This document shows, in pieces, positions 17,246 to 24,839 of a stretch of 64,000 nt of DNA. The position numbers were made by a program, and so were the translations under genes. The stretch's first letter is position 1. Every line of letters begins with the position of its first letter. The notes under the pieces were generated by a model. The model did not search any database. It had not been told where the DNA came from and worked only from the letters and a program-made list of their open reading frames with translations. The stretch comes from JBBPZA01 sp963797015. GTDB taxonomy: Bacteria; Actinomycetota; Thermoleophilia; Solirubrobacterales; Solirubrobacteraceae. The stretch lies in contig CAWCNV010000011.1 in assembly GCA_963797015.1 (NCBI GenBank), positions 62,001 to 126,000 of the forward strand, in the 5' to 3' direction.

Positions 17246-18313
17246 TCAGGGGCGCGCCTCGAGAATCATGTTGAACGGGGTCTCGGTCGCGCGGCGCACG
17301 TGCGTGAACCCTCCCTCGCGGATGACATCGGCGAGGCGCGCCTCGCCTGCCTGTGCCCCGAGGGCGAGCCCGACCTCCTGCGCGAGCGAGGCCGGCGTGC
17401 AGATCACCGTCGACGCGCCGTAGAAGACGCGCCCGACCGGGTTGAGGTTGTCCTCGAGCTGATCGTTGGAGTTGGGCTCGACGATCATCCACGTGCCGTC
17501 AGGGGCGAGGCTGTCATGGATGTGCGCGGAGGCGCCCGCGGGGTCGCCCATGTCATGTAGGCAGTCGAAGACGGTCACGAGGTCGTAGCCGTCGCCCGGG
17601 AAGTCCTTGGCCGAGGCGACCTCGAACTCGATCCGGTCGTCGACTCCCCCCTCCTTCGCCGCCTCGCGCGAACGCTCGATCGACGCCTCGTGGTAGTCGA
17701 AGCCGTGGAACTCGGACTCGGGGAACGCCTGGGCCATGATGATCGTCGAGGCCCCGTGGCCGCACCCGACGTCCGCGACCTTGGCGCCACGCGTGAGCTT
17801 CTCCTCGACGCCCTCCAGCGCCGGGATCCACTCCCCGACGAGGTACTGCCTATACCCGGGGCGGAAGAACCGCTCGGTCCCGCGGAACAGCCGCGGGTCG
17901 TGCTCGTGCCAGCCCATTCCCTCGCCGCTGCGGAACGCCTCGAGGATGCGGTCCTCGTCGGCGTAGATCGACGCGATCGAGTCATAGACGCCGAGGATGT
18001 AGAACGGGCTGTCCTCGTTGGCGAGAGCCATCGCCTGCTCGGCGGGAAGCTCGTAACGTCCCGTGGCCGCGTCGTAGCTGACATAACCGCCGGCGGCCTG
18101 GTTTGCCAGCCACTCGCGCACCGAGCGCTCAGCGACTCCGGTGCGCTCGGCCAGCTCGGCGGACGTGAGCGGCCCCGCACCCGCCATCGCCTTGTAGAGG
18201 CCCAGCTTCTCGCCGATCACGAACAGCGGCGCGCTGATGATCGCGCCCATGTCGGTGACGGCCTGGCCCATGAAGGCCTCGAGCTTGGCCTCGTCGATCC
18301 CCGCTGCGCTCAT
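17246..18313 (-). CDS. SAM-dependent methyltransferase with N-terminal winged helix
   Basis: A 355-aa class I methyltransferase. The N-terminal third is a winged-helix dimerisation domain (LTSAELAERTGVAERSVREWL) as in O-methyltransferase and Rv2258c-like proteins. The catalytic domain has motif I VADVGCGHGAS, a DYHEAS acidic loop, and motif IV region DLVTVFDCLHDM. The acceptor is unknown; related proteins modify small molecules. It runs convergently toward ferritin, with 21 bp between stops. Confidence 0.85.
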   Translation of the reverse strand: MSAAGIDEAKLEAFMGQAVTDMGAIISAPLFVIGEKLGLYKAMAGAGPLTSAELAERTGVAERSVREWLANQAAGGYVSYDAATGRYELPAEQAMALANEDSPFYILGVYDSIASIYADEDRILEAFRSGEGMGWHEHDPRLFRGTERFFRPGYRQYLVGEWIPALEGVEEKLTRGAKVADVGCGHGASTIIMAQAFPESEFHGFDYHEASIERSREAAKEGGVDDRIEFEVASAKDFPGDGYDLVTVFDCLHDMGDPAGASAHIHDSLAPDGTWMIVEPNSNDQLEDNLNPVGRVFYGASTVICTPASLAQEVGLALGAQAGEARLADVIREGGFTHVRRATETPFNMILEARP

Positions 18314-18531
18314 TGGAGCCCCCTGGTGTTGGAGCGGCGCGCGGCCTCGCGGTCCTGTGCCAGCGGCCTGTCGCGCCTGCTGATGCGATTACTAGATCCC
18401 TTTCCGGTGTCGATGTCAACGGCGTTCTGACCCGCGAGCGTTAGGGTCGAGTTATAAGCGCGCGCGAGACCAACAAGGCCGTTCCCGTCGCCGACGGCGT
18501 CTGGCGCGTCACGCGCGGCTTTCCCCTGCGT

Positions 18532-19161
18532 ATGAACGCCTTCCTGATCCGTGAGGCCGACGGGGTGGCGATCTTCGACGCCGGTCACCGGCCGATGGGC
18601 CGGCTCCTGAGCGAGGCGGGAACCGCGCTCGGTGGCGCGGTCCGCGTCGTGCTCGGCAACGCCCACCCCGACCACCGCGGCGGCGCCGGCGCGATCGGGG
18701 CTCCGGTCCAGTGCCACGCCGACGAGCGCGCCGACGTCGAGGGCGACGGCGGCGCTCACTACTTCGACTACGGCAAGCTGCCGCTGCTGGCGCGCAGGCT
18801 GACGCCGCGCATGATGGCCGCGTGGGACGGCGGTCCACTCACCGTTGCCGCGACCGTCGCCGAGGGCGACCGCGTCGGGGACTTCGAGGTCGTGCACCTC
18901 CCCGGGCACGGTCCCGGCTGCATCGGGCTGTGGCGGGCGGGCGACCGGCTCGCGCTCAGCAACGACTGCTTCGCGCTGTTCGACCCGGCGCTGCCGCGGC
19001 CCGGCAAGCCGCGCATCCCGCACCCCGCGTTCAACTGGTCGACCGAGCGCTGTCGCGAGTCGCTGCGCAAGCTCGCCGCGCTCGAGCCCGCGACGTGCTG
19101 GCCTGGGCACTTCGGCCCGCTCACCGGCGACGTCGGCGCGCAGCTGCGCGCGATCGCCTGA
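18532..19161 (+). CDS. MBL-fold metallohydrolase
   Basis: At least 210 aa of metallo-beta-lactamase fold: NAHPDHRGG in the place of the usual HxHxDH (the first His is Asn), HLPGHGPGCIGLW, NDCF and a final WPGHFGPL. In-frame sequence upstream of ATG 18532 (VPVADGVWRVTRGFPLR) looks like genuine MBL N-terminus, but between it and the upstream stop there is no ATG, GTG or TTG, so either the start codon is rare or the N-terminus is truncated. Activity could be thioesterase or lactonase-like; not determined. Confidence 0.75.
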   Translation: MNAFLIREADGVAIFDAGHRPMGRLLSEAGTALGGAVRVVLGNAHPDHRGGAGAIGAPVQCHADERADVEGDGGAHYFDYGKLPLLARRLTPRMMAAWDGGPLTVAATVAEGDRVGDFEVVHLPGHGPGCIGLWRAGDRLALSNDCFALFDPALPRPGKPRIPHPAFNWSTERCRESLRKLAALEPATCWPGHFGPLTGDVGAQLRAIA

Positions 19162-19175
19162 CCGAGGCGGCCGCG

Positions 19176-19955
19176 TCAGGCCGCCGGCTTCCGCGCCGAC
19201 ACGAACTGCGCGAAGCCCGCCAGCCGCTGCTCGACGTCGGTCAGGCCCTGGTACTCGAGCGCCTCGGTCAGGTCGCGGCGGCCGAACACCCTAACCCCGC
19301 TGAAGCCCCGGACGACGGCGTTGGTCGCAGCGGTGGGCAGCAGCCCGCGGTTCACGCTCGCGAGCAGCGCCACCCGACCACCCGGGGCCAGCACGCGCGC
19401 GATCTCGGCGATCGTGCGGAACGGTCGCTCGATGAGGTAGAGCGCGGCGAAGCAGCACACGGCGTCGAAGGCACCGTCGCGGAACGGGAGCGCCGAGGCG
19501 TCGCCGCGCACGTAGGCGACGCCGGCCGGGTTTCGCTCCCGCACGGCGCGATCGAGCATCGTCCGGGAAGCGTCGAGCCCCACCACCAGGCCCTCCGGAC
19601 CGGTCACCGCGGCGAACTCGCGCGAGAAGTTCCCCGGGCCGCAGGCCACGTCCAGCACCCGGTCGCCGGGGGAGAGGTCGAGCATCTCGAGCGCGATCCG
19701 GTGCTCGCCGCCCATGCCCGGACCCATCAGCCCCATGAACAGCCGGCCCCCGAGCGGCCGCCACACGCGCTCATAGACGAGCGGCAGCACGTCGCTCGCC
19801 ATCAGCCGCTGCCCCGGGTGCTCGCCGGTGGGGTCGTCGTCGCCGAGCAGGTCGAGGTAGCCGCGCTCGGCGCGCGGCGCTCCCGACGATCGGTGGGCGG
19901 GATCGAGCAGCTCGAGCGTGCGCCCGAGCTCGGGGCTGAGCTCGCTCACGGGCAT
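19176..19955 (-). CDS. Class I SAM-dependent methyltransferase (UbiE/Methyltransf_11-like)
   Basis: A 259-aa protein with a short N-terminal helical region (ELSPELGRTLELLDP) and a class I methyltransferase domain: motif I RVLDVACGPGNFS, VVGLDASRTML, GDASALPFRDGAFDAVCC and RVLAPGGRVALL. Acceptor unknown; the shape is that of small-molecule or lipid methyltransferases. ATG 19955 is the natural start, just after the AGGATCGGTGCG leader. Convergent with the MBL gene, 14 bp between stops. Confidence 0.85.
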   Translation of the reverse strand: MPVSELSPELGRTLELLDPAHRSSGAPRAERGYLDLLGDDDPTGEHPGQRLMASDVLPLVYERVWRPLGGRLFMGLMGPGMGGEHRIALEMLDLSPGDRVLDVACGPGNFSREFAAVTGPEGLVVGLDASRTMLDRAVRERNPAGVAYVRGDASALPFRDGAFDAVCCFAALYLIERPFRTIAEIARVLAPGGRVALLASVNRGLLPTAATNAVVRGFSGVRVFGRRDLTEALEYQGLTDVEQRLAGFAQFVSARKPAA

Positions 19956-20116
19956 CGCACCGATCCTAAGGGGCCGGGGCGGGCGCCGCGCGTTCGCCCG
20001 CTTCCAGCGCGCGGCGCGCATCCCAGGCTCGGCGGGCGCGTGGGGCGTCGGCTTCCACCTCAACACCGCCGCCCCCTACCAGACGCTGGTGGAGCGCTTC
20101 GGTTAGTGCCGGCGGG

Positions 20117-20254
20117 TCAGGGCTTCGTGAAGTGGTGGACCGGGAACTCGGTGATGTCGGGCTGCCCCGCGGGCGCCCGGTCACCGAGCTCCTGCACGGC
20201 GGGCATCAGCCGGCTGCCGGCAAAGCGATCGAAGTGGTCGCGTGACTCCCAGAC
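20117..20254 (-). pseudogene. C-terminal fragment of an ABM-like small protein
   Basis: The last 45 codons of a frame on the minus strand read VWESRDHFDRFAGSRLMPAV then ELGDRAPAGQPDITEFPVHHFTKP and stop. This resembles the C-terminus of small antibiotic-biosynthesis-monooxygenase-like proteins (weSrdhfdrF...FPVHhf). The frame continues upstream as Thr/Ala-rich translation with no family features, so the N-terminal half appears lost. Identification is by pattern only. Confidence 0.45.
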
Positions 20255-20291
20255 AGGCTGGCACGGGGACGCCTCCTTAGCTGGGGATGAG

Positions 20292-20414
20292 GTGGCGACC
20301 TTATCTTTGGGCACGATGCTGAGCATCGCATTGGTTGTCGCGGTGGCCTGGATCCTGGTTGCGCTCGGCGTGGGTTCGATCATCGGGCTCATGGCCCGGG
20401 AGCCGCGCGCCTGA
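20292..20414 (+). CDS. Small single-pass membrane peptide (about 40 aa)
   Basis: A short frame with GTG 20292 (or ATG 20316) encodes MLSIALVVAVAWILVALGVG followed by SIIGLMAREPRA: one transmembrane helix and a short charged end. Small membrane proteins of this shape are common but hard to verify; it sits in a degenerate interval between the methyltransferase and the SCO1 gene. Could be a remnant. Confidence 0.4.
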   Translation: MATLSLGTMLSIALVVAVAWILVALGVGSIIGLMAREPRA

Positions 20415-20595
20415 GAACGCGCGCCGCTGGAACGCTTCGACTGAGCGGACGTCGCCTGAGGCCGCCGGCTGGTGGAGCGCTCCGGCTAAGCGGACGCTAC
20501 GGTCAGGTTAGTGCTCCTTCCTCCGCGAGCCGGCGGGCGAGGGACCTGACCCAACCAAGCTTTATTCAAAGTTCACGTCCCTGCAGGAGGATTCG

Positions 20596-21270
20596 ATGAG
20601 GATGACCTTGGTGCGCGCTCGGATCGGGTTGGCCGCGCTTGCGCTGGCCGCCGTGGTGGCCGTCGCAGTGGGCTGCGGAAGCTCCTCGCCGAAGCCGAAG
20701 TCGACCTCGAGCTCCACGACCACCAACGCCGCCAAGACGTCACCTGCGGCCCTGGCCAAGGACCTGGACGCTCCCGCGTCGGCCGACCCGATCAAGCAGG
20801 CGCCCGATTTCGCGCTGCGCAACTCCAACGGCCAGATGGTGCGGCTGTCCCAGTACCGCGGCAAGGCCGTGCTGCTGACCTTCATCTACTCCCACTGCCC
20901 CGACGTCTGCCCGCTGATCGTCGGCAACCTGCGCGCGGCGATCAGGCAGATGGGCCCGGCCGCGAGCAAGATGCAGGTCGTGGCGGTGTCCGTCGATCCC
21001 AAGGGCGACACGCCCGCCTTCGTCAATAAGTTCATCGCTCAGCACGACATGACCGGGCGTATGCAGTTCCTGGTCGGCTCCGAGCGCGAGCTGACCCCGG
21101 TGTGGAAGAACTACGGCGTGCAGGTCCAGGGCAGTCCGGACCAGCGCGAGGTCAACCACTCGGCCTTCGTCTACGGGATCACGGGCAGCGGCGCGGTGCT
21201 GGCGCTCTACCCGTCGAACTTCCAGCCCAAGATGGTCGCGCACGACGCGCCCCTGCTGGCGAACGCGTAA
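20596..21270 (+). CDS. SCO1/SenC family copper-binding lipoprotein
   Basis: A 224-aa exported lipoprotein: hydrophobic signal and lipobox ending at Cys27 (AVGC), a Ser/Thr-rich linker, then a thioredoxin-like SCO domain. The copper site is CPDVC (Cys101, Cys105) with His188 in REVNHSAFVYGI. SCO proteins deliver copper to, or reduce, the CuA site of cytochrome oxidase. ATG 20596 lies 5 nt after AGGAGG. The TlpA-like gene starts 3 nt after its stop, so the two form an operon for extracytoplasmic copper/thiol handling. Confidence 0.92.
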   Translation: MRMTLVRARIGLAALALAAVVAVAVGCGSSSPKPKSTSSSTTTNAAKTSPAALAKDLDAPASADPIKQAPDFALRNSNGQMVRLSQYRGKAVLLTFIYSHCPDVCPLIVGNLRAAIRQMGPAASKMQVVAVSVDPKGDTPAFVNKFIAQHDMTGRMQFLVGSERELTPVWKNYGVQVQGSPDQREVNHSAFVYGITGSGAVLALYPSNFQPKMVAHDAPLLANA

Positions 21271-21273
21271 GTC

Positions 21274-21780
21274 ATGCGCCGGCGCTGGGTCCCCCTGGCC
21301 GTGGTGGCCGCGGCGGCGATCGCGCTGGTGCTGGCCGAGGTTCTGAGCGGCAAGAGCGACACGAGCTCGGCGCGCGCGGCGCCCGCGCTGCCCTCCGAGG
21401 TGCTCGTGCCCCCGCGCGTCTCGATCGCGGACCTCCGTGGCAAGCCGGCGATCGTGCACTTCTGGGCGAGCTGGTGCGGGCCCTGTACCAAGGAGGCGCC
21501 CGAGCTCGCGAAGCTGCCCTCGGTGCTGCGCGGGCGCGCGACGCTCGTGGGCGTGGACTGGTCCGACAGCCGCTCGGGCGCGACGGCGTTCGTCCGCAAG
21601 CACGGCTGGACCTTCCCAGTGATGATCGACGACGCCGGGCACGCGGGCACGGCCTGGGAGATCCGCGGTTTGCCAGCGACCTTCGTGCTCGACGCGCGCG
21701 GGCGGATCGTCAAGCGGCTGGCCGGCCCGCAGACGGTCAAGGGCCTGGTCCAGGACGTCGACCAGGCTCGGGCTTCCTAA
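21274..21780 (+). CDS. TlpA/ResA-like thioredoxin
   Basis: A 168-aa membrane-anchored thioredoxin: one N-terminal helix (VPLAVVAAAAIALVLAEVL), then the fold with the redox motif WCGPC (Cys68, Cys71) and the cis-Pro loop GLPATF. Such proteins reduce disulfides outside the membrane, often for cytochrome c or CuA maturation. The gene follows SCO1 by 3 nt. Its TAA stop overlaps the stop of the convergent MDR gene. Confidence 0.92.
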   Translation: MRRRWVPLAVVAAAAIALVLAEVLSGKSDTSSARAAPALPSEVLVPPRVSIADLRGKPAIVHFWASWCGPCTKEAPELAKLPSVLRGRATLVGVDWSDSRSGATAFVRKHGWTFPVMIDDAGHAGTAWEIRGLPATFVLDARGRIVKRLAGPQTVKGLVQDVDQARAS

Positions 21781-22778
21781 GCGACCTTCAGTACCAGCTT
21801 GCCGGTGTTCTCGCCCTTGAACAGCTTGAGCAGCGTCTCGGGGAAGGTGTCGAGGCCCTCGACGACGTCCTCGCGTGACTTGAGCCGGCCCTCGGCCATC
21901 CAGCCGCCCATCTCGCGAGCCGCCTCTCCGTAGCGGTCGGCGTAGTCGAACACGAGGAAGCCCTCCATCTTCGCGCGGTTGACCAGCAGCGACATGTAGT
22001 TGCTCGGTCCCCTCATCACCTCGTTGTTGTACTGCGACACCGCGCCGCAGATGGCGACGCGCGCGCCCCGTGCGAGCCGCGCCAGCACCGCGTCGAGGAT
22101 CTCCCCGCCGACGTTGTCGAAGTACACGTCCACGCGCTGGGGGCAGTGCTTCTTCAAAGCCGCCGGAACGTCCTCGGACTTGTAGTCGATGGCGGCGTCG
22201 AAGCCGAACTCCTCGAGTAGGAGCGCGCACTTCTCGGGCCCGCCCGCGATGCCGACGGCGCGGGCGCCCTTGATCTTGGCGATCTGTCCGACGGTCGCCC
22301 CGACCGCGCCCGCCGCACCCGACACGACGACCGTGTCGCCCTCCTCGACCTTGCCGACGTCGAGCAGCCCGAAGTACGCGGTCATGCCCGGCATCCCCAG
22401 CGTGTTGAGGTACACGGGCAGAGGCGCGAGCTCCGGGTCGAGCTTCGTCAGCGCGGCGCCGGGAAGGACCGCGTACTCCTGGATCCCGAACAGGCCGGTC
22501 ACCTTGTCGCCCTCGGACAGCGCGGGGTCGTTGGAGGCGATGACCTCGCCAACGCCGATCGCCCGCATCACTTCGCCGATGCCGACGGGCGGCACATAGG
22601 AGGGGACGTCGTTCATCCAGCCACGCATCGCCGGGTCGAGCGAGAGGTAGAGGACCTTGACGACGGCCTCGCCGTCGCCCGGGTCCGGGACCGGCTCCTC
22701 GGTCTGATCCCAGCTACTGCGGTCGGGCAGGCCGGTCGGCCGTGCGGCGAGCCTGAACTGGTGGTTGACGAGCTCCAC
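21777..22778 (-). CDS. NADP-dependent MDR oxidoreductase (alkenal/PTGR-like)
   Basis: A 333-aa medium-chain dehydrogenase/reductase without catalytic zinc. It has the PTGR/CurA-type N-terminus (FRLAARPTGLP, LYLSLDPAMRGWM), the nucleotide motif SGAAGAVGATVGQIAK, and DVYFDNVGGEILDAVL and ICGAVSQYN. The subfamily reduces alpha,beta-unsaturated ketones and aldehydes with NADPH. GTG 22778 lies 2 nt after the stop of the DUF4267-type gene, so these two form an operon. Confidence 0.9.
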   Translation of the reverse strand: MELVNHQFRLAARPTGLPDRSSWDQTEEPVPDPGDGEAVVKVLYLSLDPAMRGWMNDVPSYVPPVGIGEVMRAIGVGEVIASNDPALSEGDKVTGLFGIQEYAVLPGAALTKLDPELAPLPVYLNTLGMPGMTAYFGLLDVGKVEEGDTVVVSGAAGAVGATVGQIAKIKGARAVGIAGGPEKCALLLEEFGFDAAIDYKSEDVPAALKKHCPQRVDVYFDNVGGEILDAVLARLARGARVAICGAVSQYNNEVMRGPSNYMSLLVNRAKMEGFLVFDYADRYGEAAREMGGWMAEGRLKSREDVVEGLDTFPETLLKLFKGENTGKLVLKVA

Positions 22779-22780
22779 CG

Positions 22781-23167
22781 CTAGACCTGGGGGCCGGCGC
22801 CGCCCGTGCCCCGCAGAGCGACGAGCCCCATGGCCACGCCGGCCAGCGCGGGCGCGGTGAGCAGCACCGCCTGCAGCCGGGACAGGTAGCCGGCGCGGCC
22901 GCCCGCCACCGCGGCCATCGCGTCGGCGGCGTCGACGGCGAGCCCGGCCACGAGCCAGGTTCGCCGGGCGCCGCCGCTGGAGGTCATCGAGCCGTAGGCG
23001 AGCGCCACGTCGCGCGCGCCGAACAGGCGCCCGAGGTAAGGGGACTGCGGGTTCTCGTCCGGGCTCAGGAGGAAGGCCTTGCCCGCCAGCCGGGGAGCGA
23101 GCCAGGCGCCGGCCCCTACGCCGAACCGGAGCATGGCCATGTTGCGAGTCGCATCTTCTGGGTTCAT
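22781..23167 (-). CDS. DUF4267-type small membrane protein
   Basis: A 128-aa protein with several moderately hydrophobic helices (FGVGAGAWLAPRLAGKAFLL, GARDVALAYG, WLVAGLAVDAADAMAAVAGG, AVLLTAPALAGVAMGLVALR). The GaRd-xAlg pattern and spacing match DUF4267 membrane proteins, whose function is unknown. ATG 23167; the MDR oxidoreductase starts 2 nt after its stop, indicating coupled expression. Confidence 0.65.
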   Translation of the reverse strand: MNPEDATRNMAMLRFGVGAGAWLAPRLAGKAFLLSPDENPQSPYLGRLFGARDVALAYGSMTSSGGARRTWLVAGLAVDAADAMAAVAGGRAGYLSRLQAVLLTAPALAGVAMGLVALRGTGGAGPQV

Positions 23168-23348
23168 GGCACGACGCTACTCGCACGGGACTCGTCGCCG
23201 CAAGGGTGCCGGCCCGACCAGGCCCCTTGCTCGACCGCTCATCCAGATCGTGCACGGCCCCGCGCTCGTCCGCACGTCGAGATGCCGCACCGCCCCGCGG
23301 TCGTCCGCACGTCCAGACTCCGCACGGCGGACAGTTAGTCTGAGTGTC

Positions 23349-24545
23349 GTGTTCGAAGATCTAGAGCGCCGGATGGCCGACCTGGTCGTCGCGTCGGGCG
23401 CAAATGTGCAACCGGGCCAGATCGTCGCCGTCGGCTCAGAGCCGGGGAAGGAGTCGCTCACCCGCGCGGTGGCCGAAAGCGCCTACCGCCACGGGGCGCG
23501 CTTCGTGGACGTCACCTACTTCGACCCATGGGTCAAGCGCGCGCGGCTGCTGTACGCGGCGGAGGACACGCTCGAGTTCGTCCCCTCCTGGTACGGGAAG
23601 CGCGTGCTGGAGCTCGGCGACCAGCGCTGCGCGCGCATCGCCCTGAGCGGCAACGCGGCTCCGGGATTGCTCGATGACGTCGACCCGACGCGCGCCGGGC
23701 GAGACATGCTCCCGATGGTCAAGGAGTCGGGGAAGGTCGTGTCCGAGCGCACGACCAACTGGTCGATCGTCCCCGCGCCGACAGTGCCCTGGGCGCAGCT
23801 CGTGCACCCGGAGCTCGAGGGCGAGGCCGCCCTGACCCGGTTGTGGGAGCAGATCGCCCATGTCTGCCGGCTGGACGAGGACGACCCGGTCGCCGCCTGG
23901 GCGGAGCGCTTCGGCGTGCTCGAGCGCGTGGCGGGGCGGCTCACCGAGCATCGCTTCGCTGCGCTTCACTTCTCCGGCCCGGGGACCGACCTGCGCGTCG
24001 GGCTGCTGCCGTCCTCGACCTGGATCGCGGCGCGGCTGGAGACCGTCGACGGGATCGCCCACCTCCCCAACCTCCCCTCCGAGGAGGTCTTCACCACGCC
24101 CGACCCCGAGCAGGTCGAAGGCGTCGTGCGCGCCACCAAGCCGCTGGACCTCGGAGGCACGACCGTGCGCGGCCTCGAGGTGCGCTTCGAGGCAGGCCGC
24201 GCGGTGGACCTGCGCGCCGAGTCAGGCGGCGAGGCGTTGCGCGCGCGCACCGAGCGCGACGAGGGGGCCGCGCGCCTGGGCGAGGTCGCCCTGGTCGACC
24301 GCGACGGCCGCATCGGCCCGCTCGACACAGTCTTCTACGACACGCTCCTGGACGAGAACGCGGCCAGCCACATCGCCCTGGGACGCGCCTACAGCTTCAC
24401 GGTCGACGAGAGCGACCAGGCCCGCGCCAACGACTCGGCGATCCACATCGACTTCATGATCGGAGGCGAGGACGTCGAGGTGACCGGTGTGACGGCGGAC
24501 GGCGAGGAGCGGCCAGTGCTCGTCGAGGGGCGCTGGCAGATCTAG
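23349..24545 (+). CDS. M29 aminopeptidase (AmpS/PepS-like)
   Basis: A 398-aa thermophilic-type aminopeptidase. The N-terminal domain contains VQPGQIVAVGSEPGKESL and ARFVDVTYFDPWVKRARL; the catalytic domain shows ALHFSGPGTDLRVGL, NLPSEEVFTTPD, ENAASHIALGRAY and AIHIDFMIGG, which carry the conserved Glu, His and Asp metal ligands. It releases N-terminal residues from peptides in the cytoplasm. GTG 23349 is the first start that gives the usual family length; about 90 further open codons upstream have no family match. Confidence 0.9.
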   Translation: MFEDLERRMADLVVASGANVQPGQIVAVGSEPGKESLTRAVAESAYRHGARFVDVTYFDPWVKRARLLYAAEDTLEFVPSWYGKRVLELGDQRCARIALSGNAAPGLLDDVDPTRAGRDMLPMVKESGKVVSERTTNWSIVPAPTVPWAQLVHPELEGEAALTRLWEQIAHVCRLDEDDPVAAWAERFGVLERVAGRLTEHRFAALHFSGPGTDLRVGLLPSSTWIAARLETVDGIAHLPNLPSEEVFTTPDPEQVEGVVRATKPLDLGGTTVRGLEVRFEAGRAVDLRAESGGEALRARTERDEGAARLGEVALVDRDGRIGPLDTVFYDTLLDENAASHIALGRAYSFTVDESDQARANDSAIHIDFMIGGEDVEVTGVTADGEERPVLVEGRWQI

Positions 24546-24621
24546 CTCTCGCCGTCGGGCGCCCGCCCTCGGCGCCCGAGTCCGCTCGCCGGAGCCCCGT
24601 CGCTACGCTGAGCCCTCCCCC

Positions 24622-24711
24622 GGAGAGGTGCCGGAGTGGTTGAACGGGCGCGACTGGAAATCGCGTAACGGGGGTCAACCTCGTTCGAGGGTTCGAATCC
24701 CTCCCTCTCCG
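24622..24711 (+). tRNA. tRNA-Ser(GGA)
   Basis: A 90-nt tRNA: acceptor GGAGAGG pairs with CCTCTCC, discriminator G, anticodon loop CTGGAAA (anticodon GGA), a long class II variable arm, and T-arm GAGGG-TTCGAAT-CCCTC. No CCA is encoded. The 3' end and the next 45 bp resemble the repeat at 28881-28940, discussed under findings. Confidence 0.95.
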
Positions 24712-24839
24712 TGTTTGACGGACGCACGAACTCCGGTCCCGAGAAGAGGGCTTGCCCAGTTCACCGATGAGTCTCGAATCGCGGTCGGGTCAGTGCGCTA
24801 CATGTGGATGTCCCTTCGAAGACCCTCTCGGATCTGCCC

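Noticed and set aside
24542..24727. Minus-strand frame containing EREGFEPSNEVDP
   Set aside because: Antisense of tRNA-Ser(GGA).
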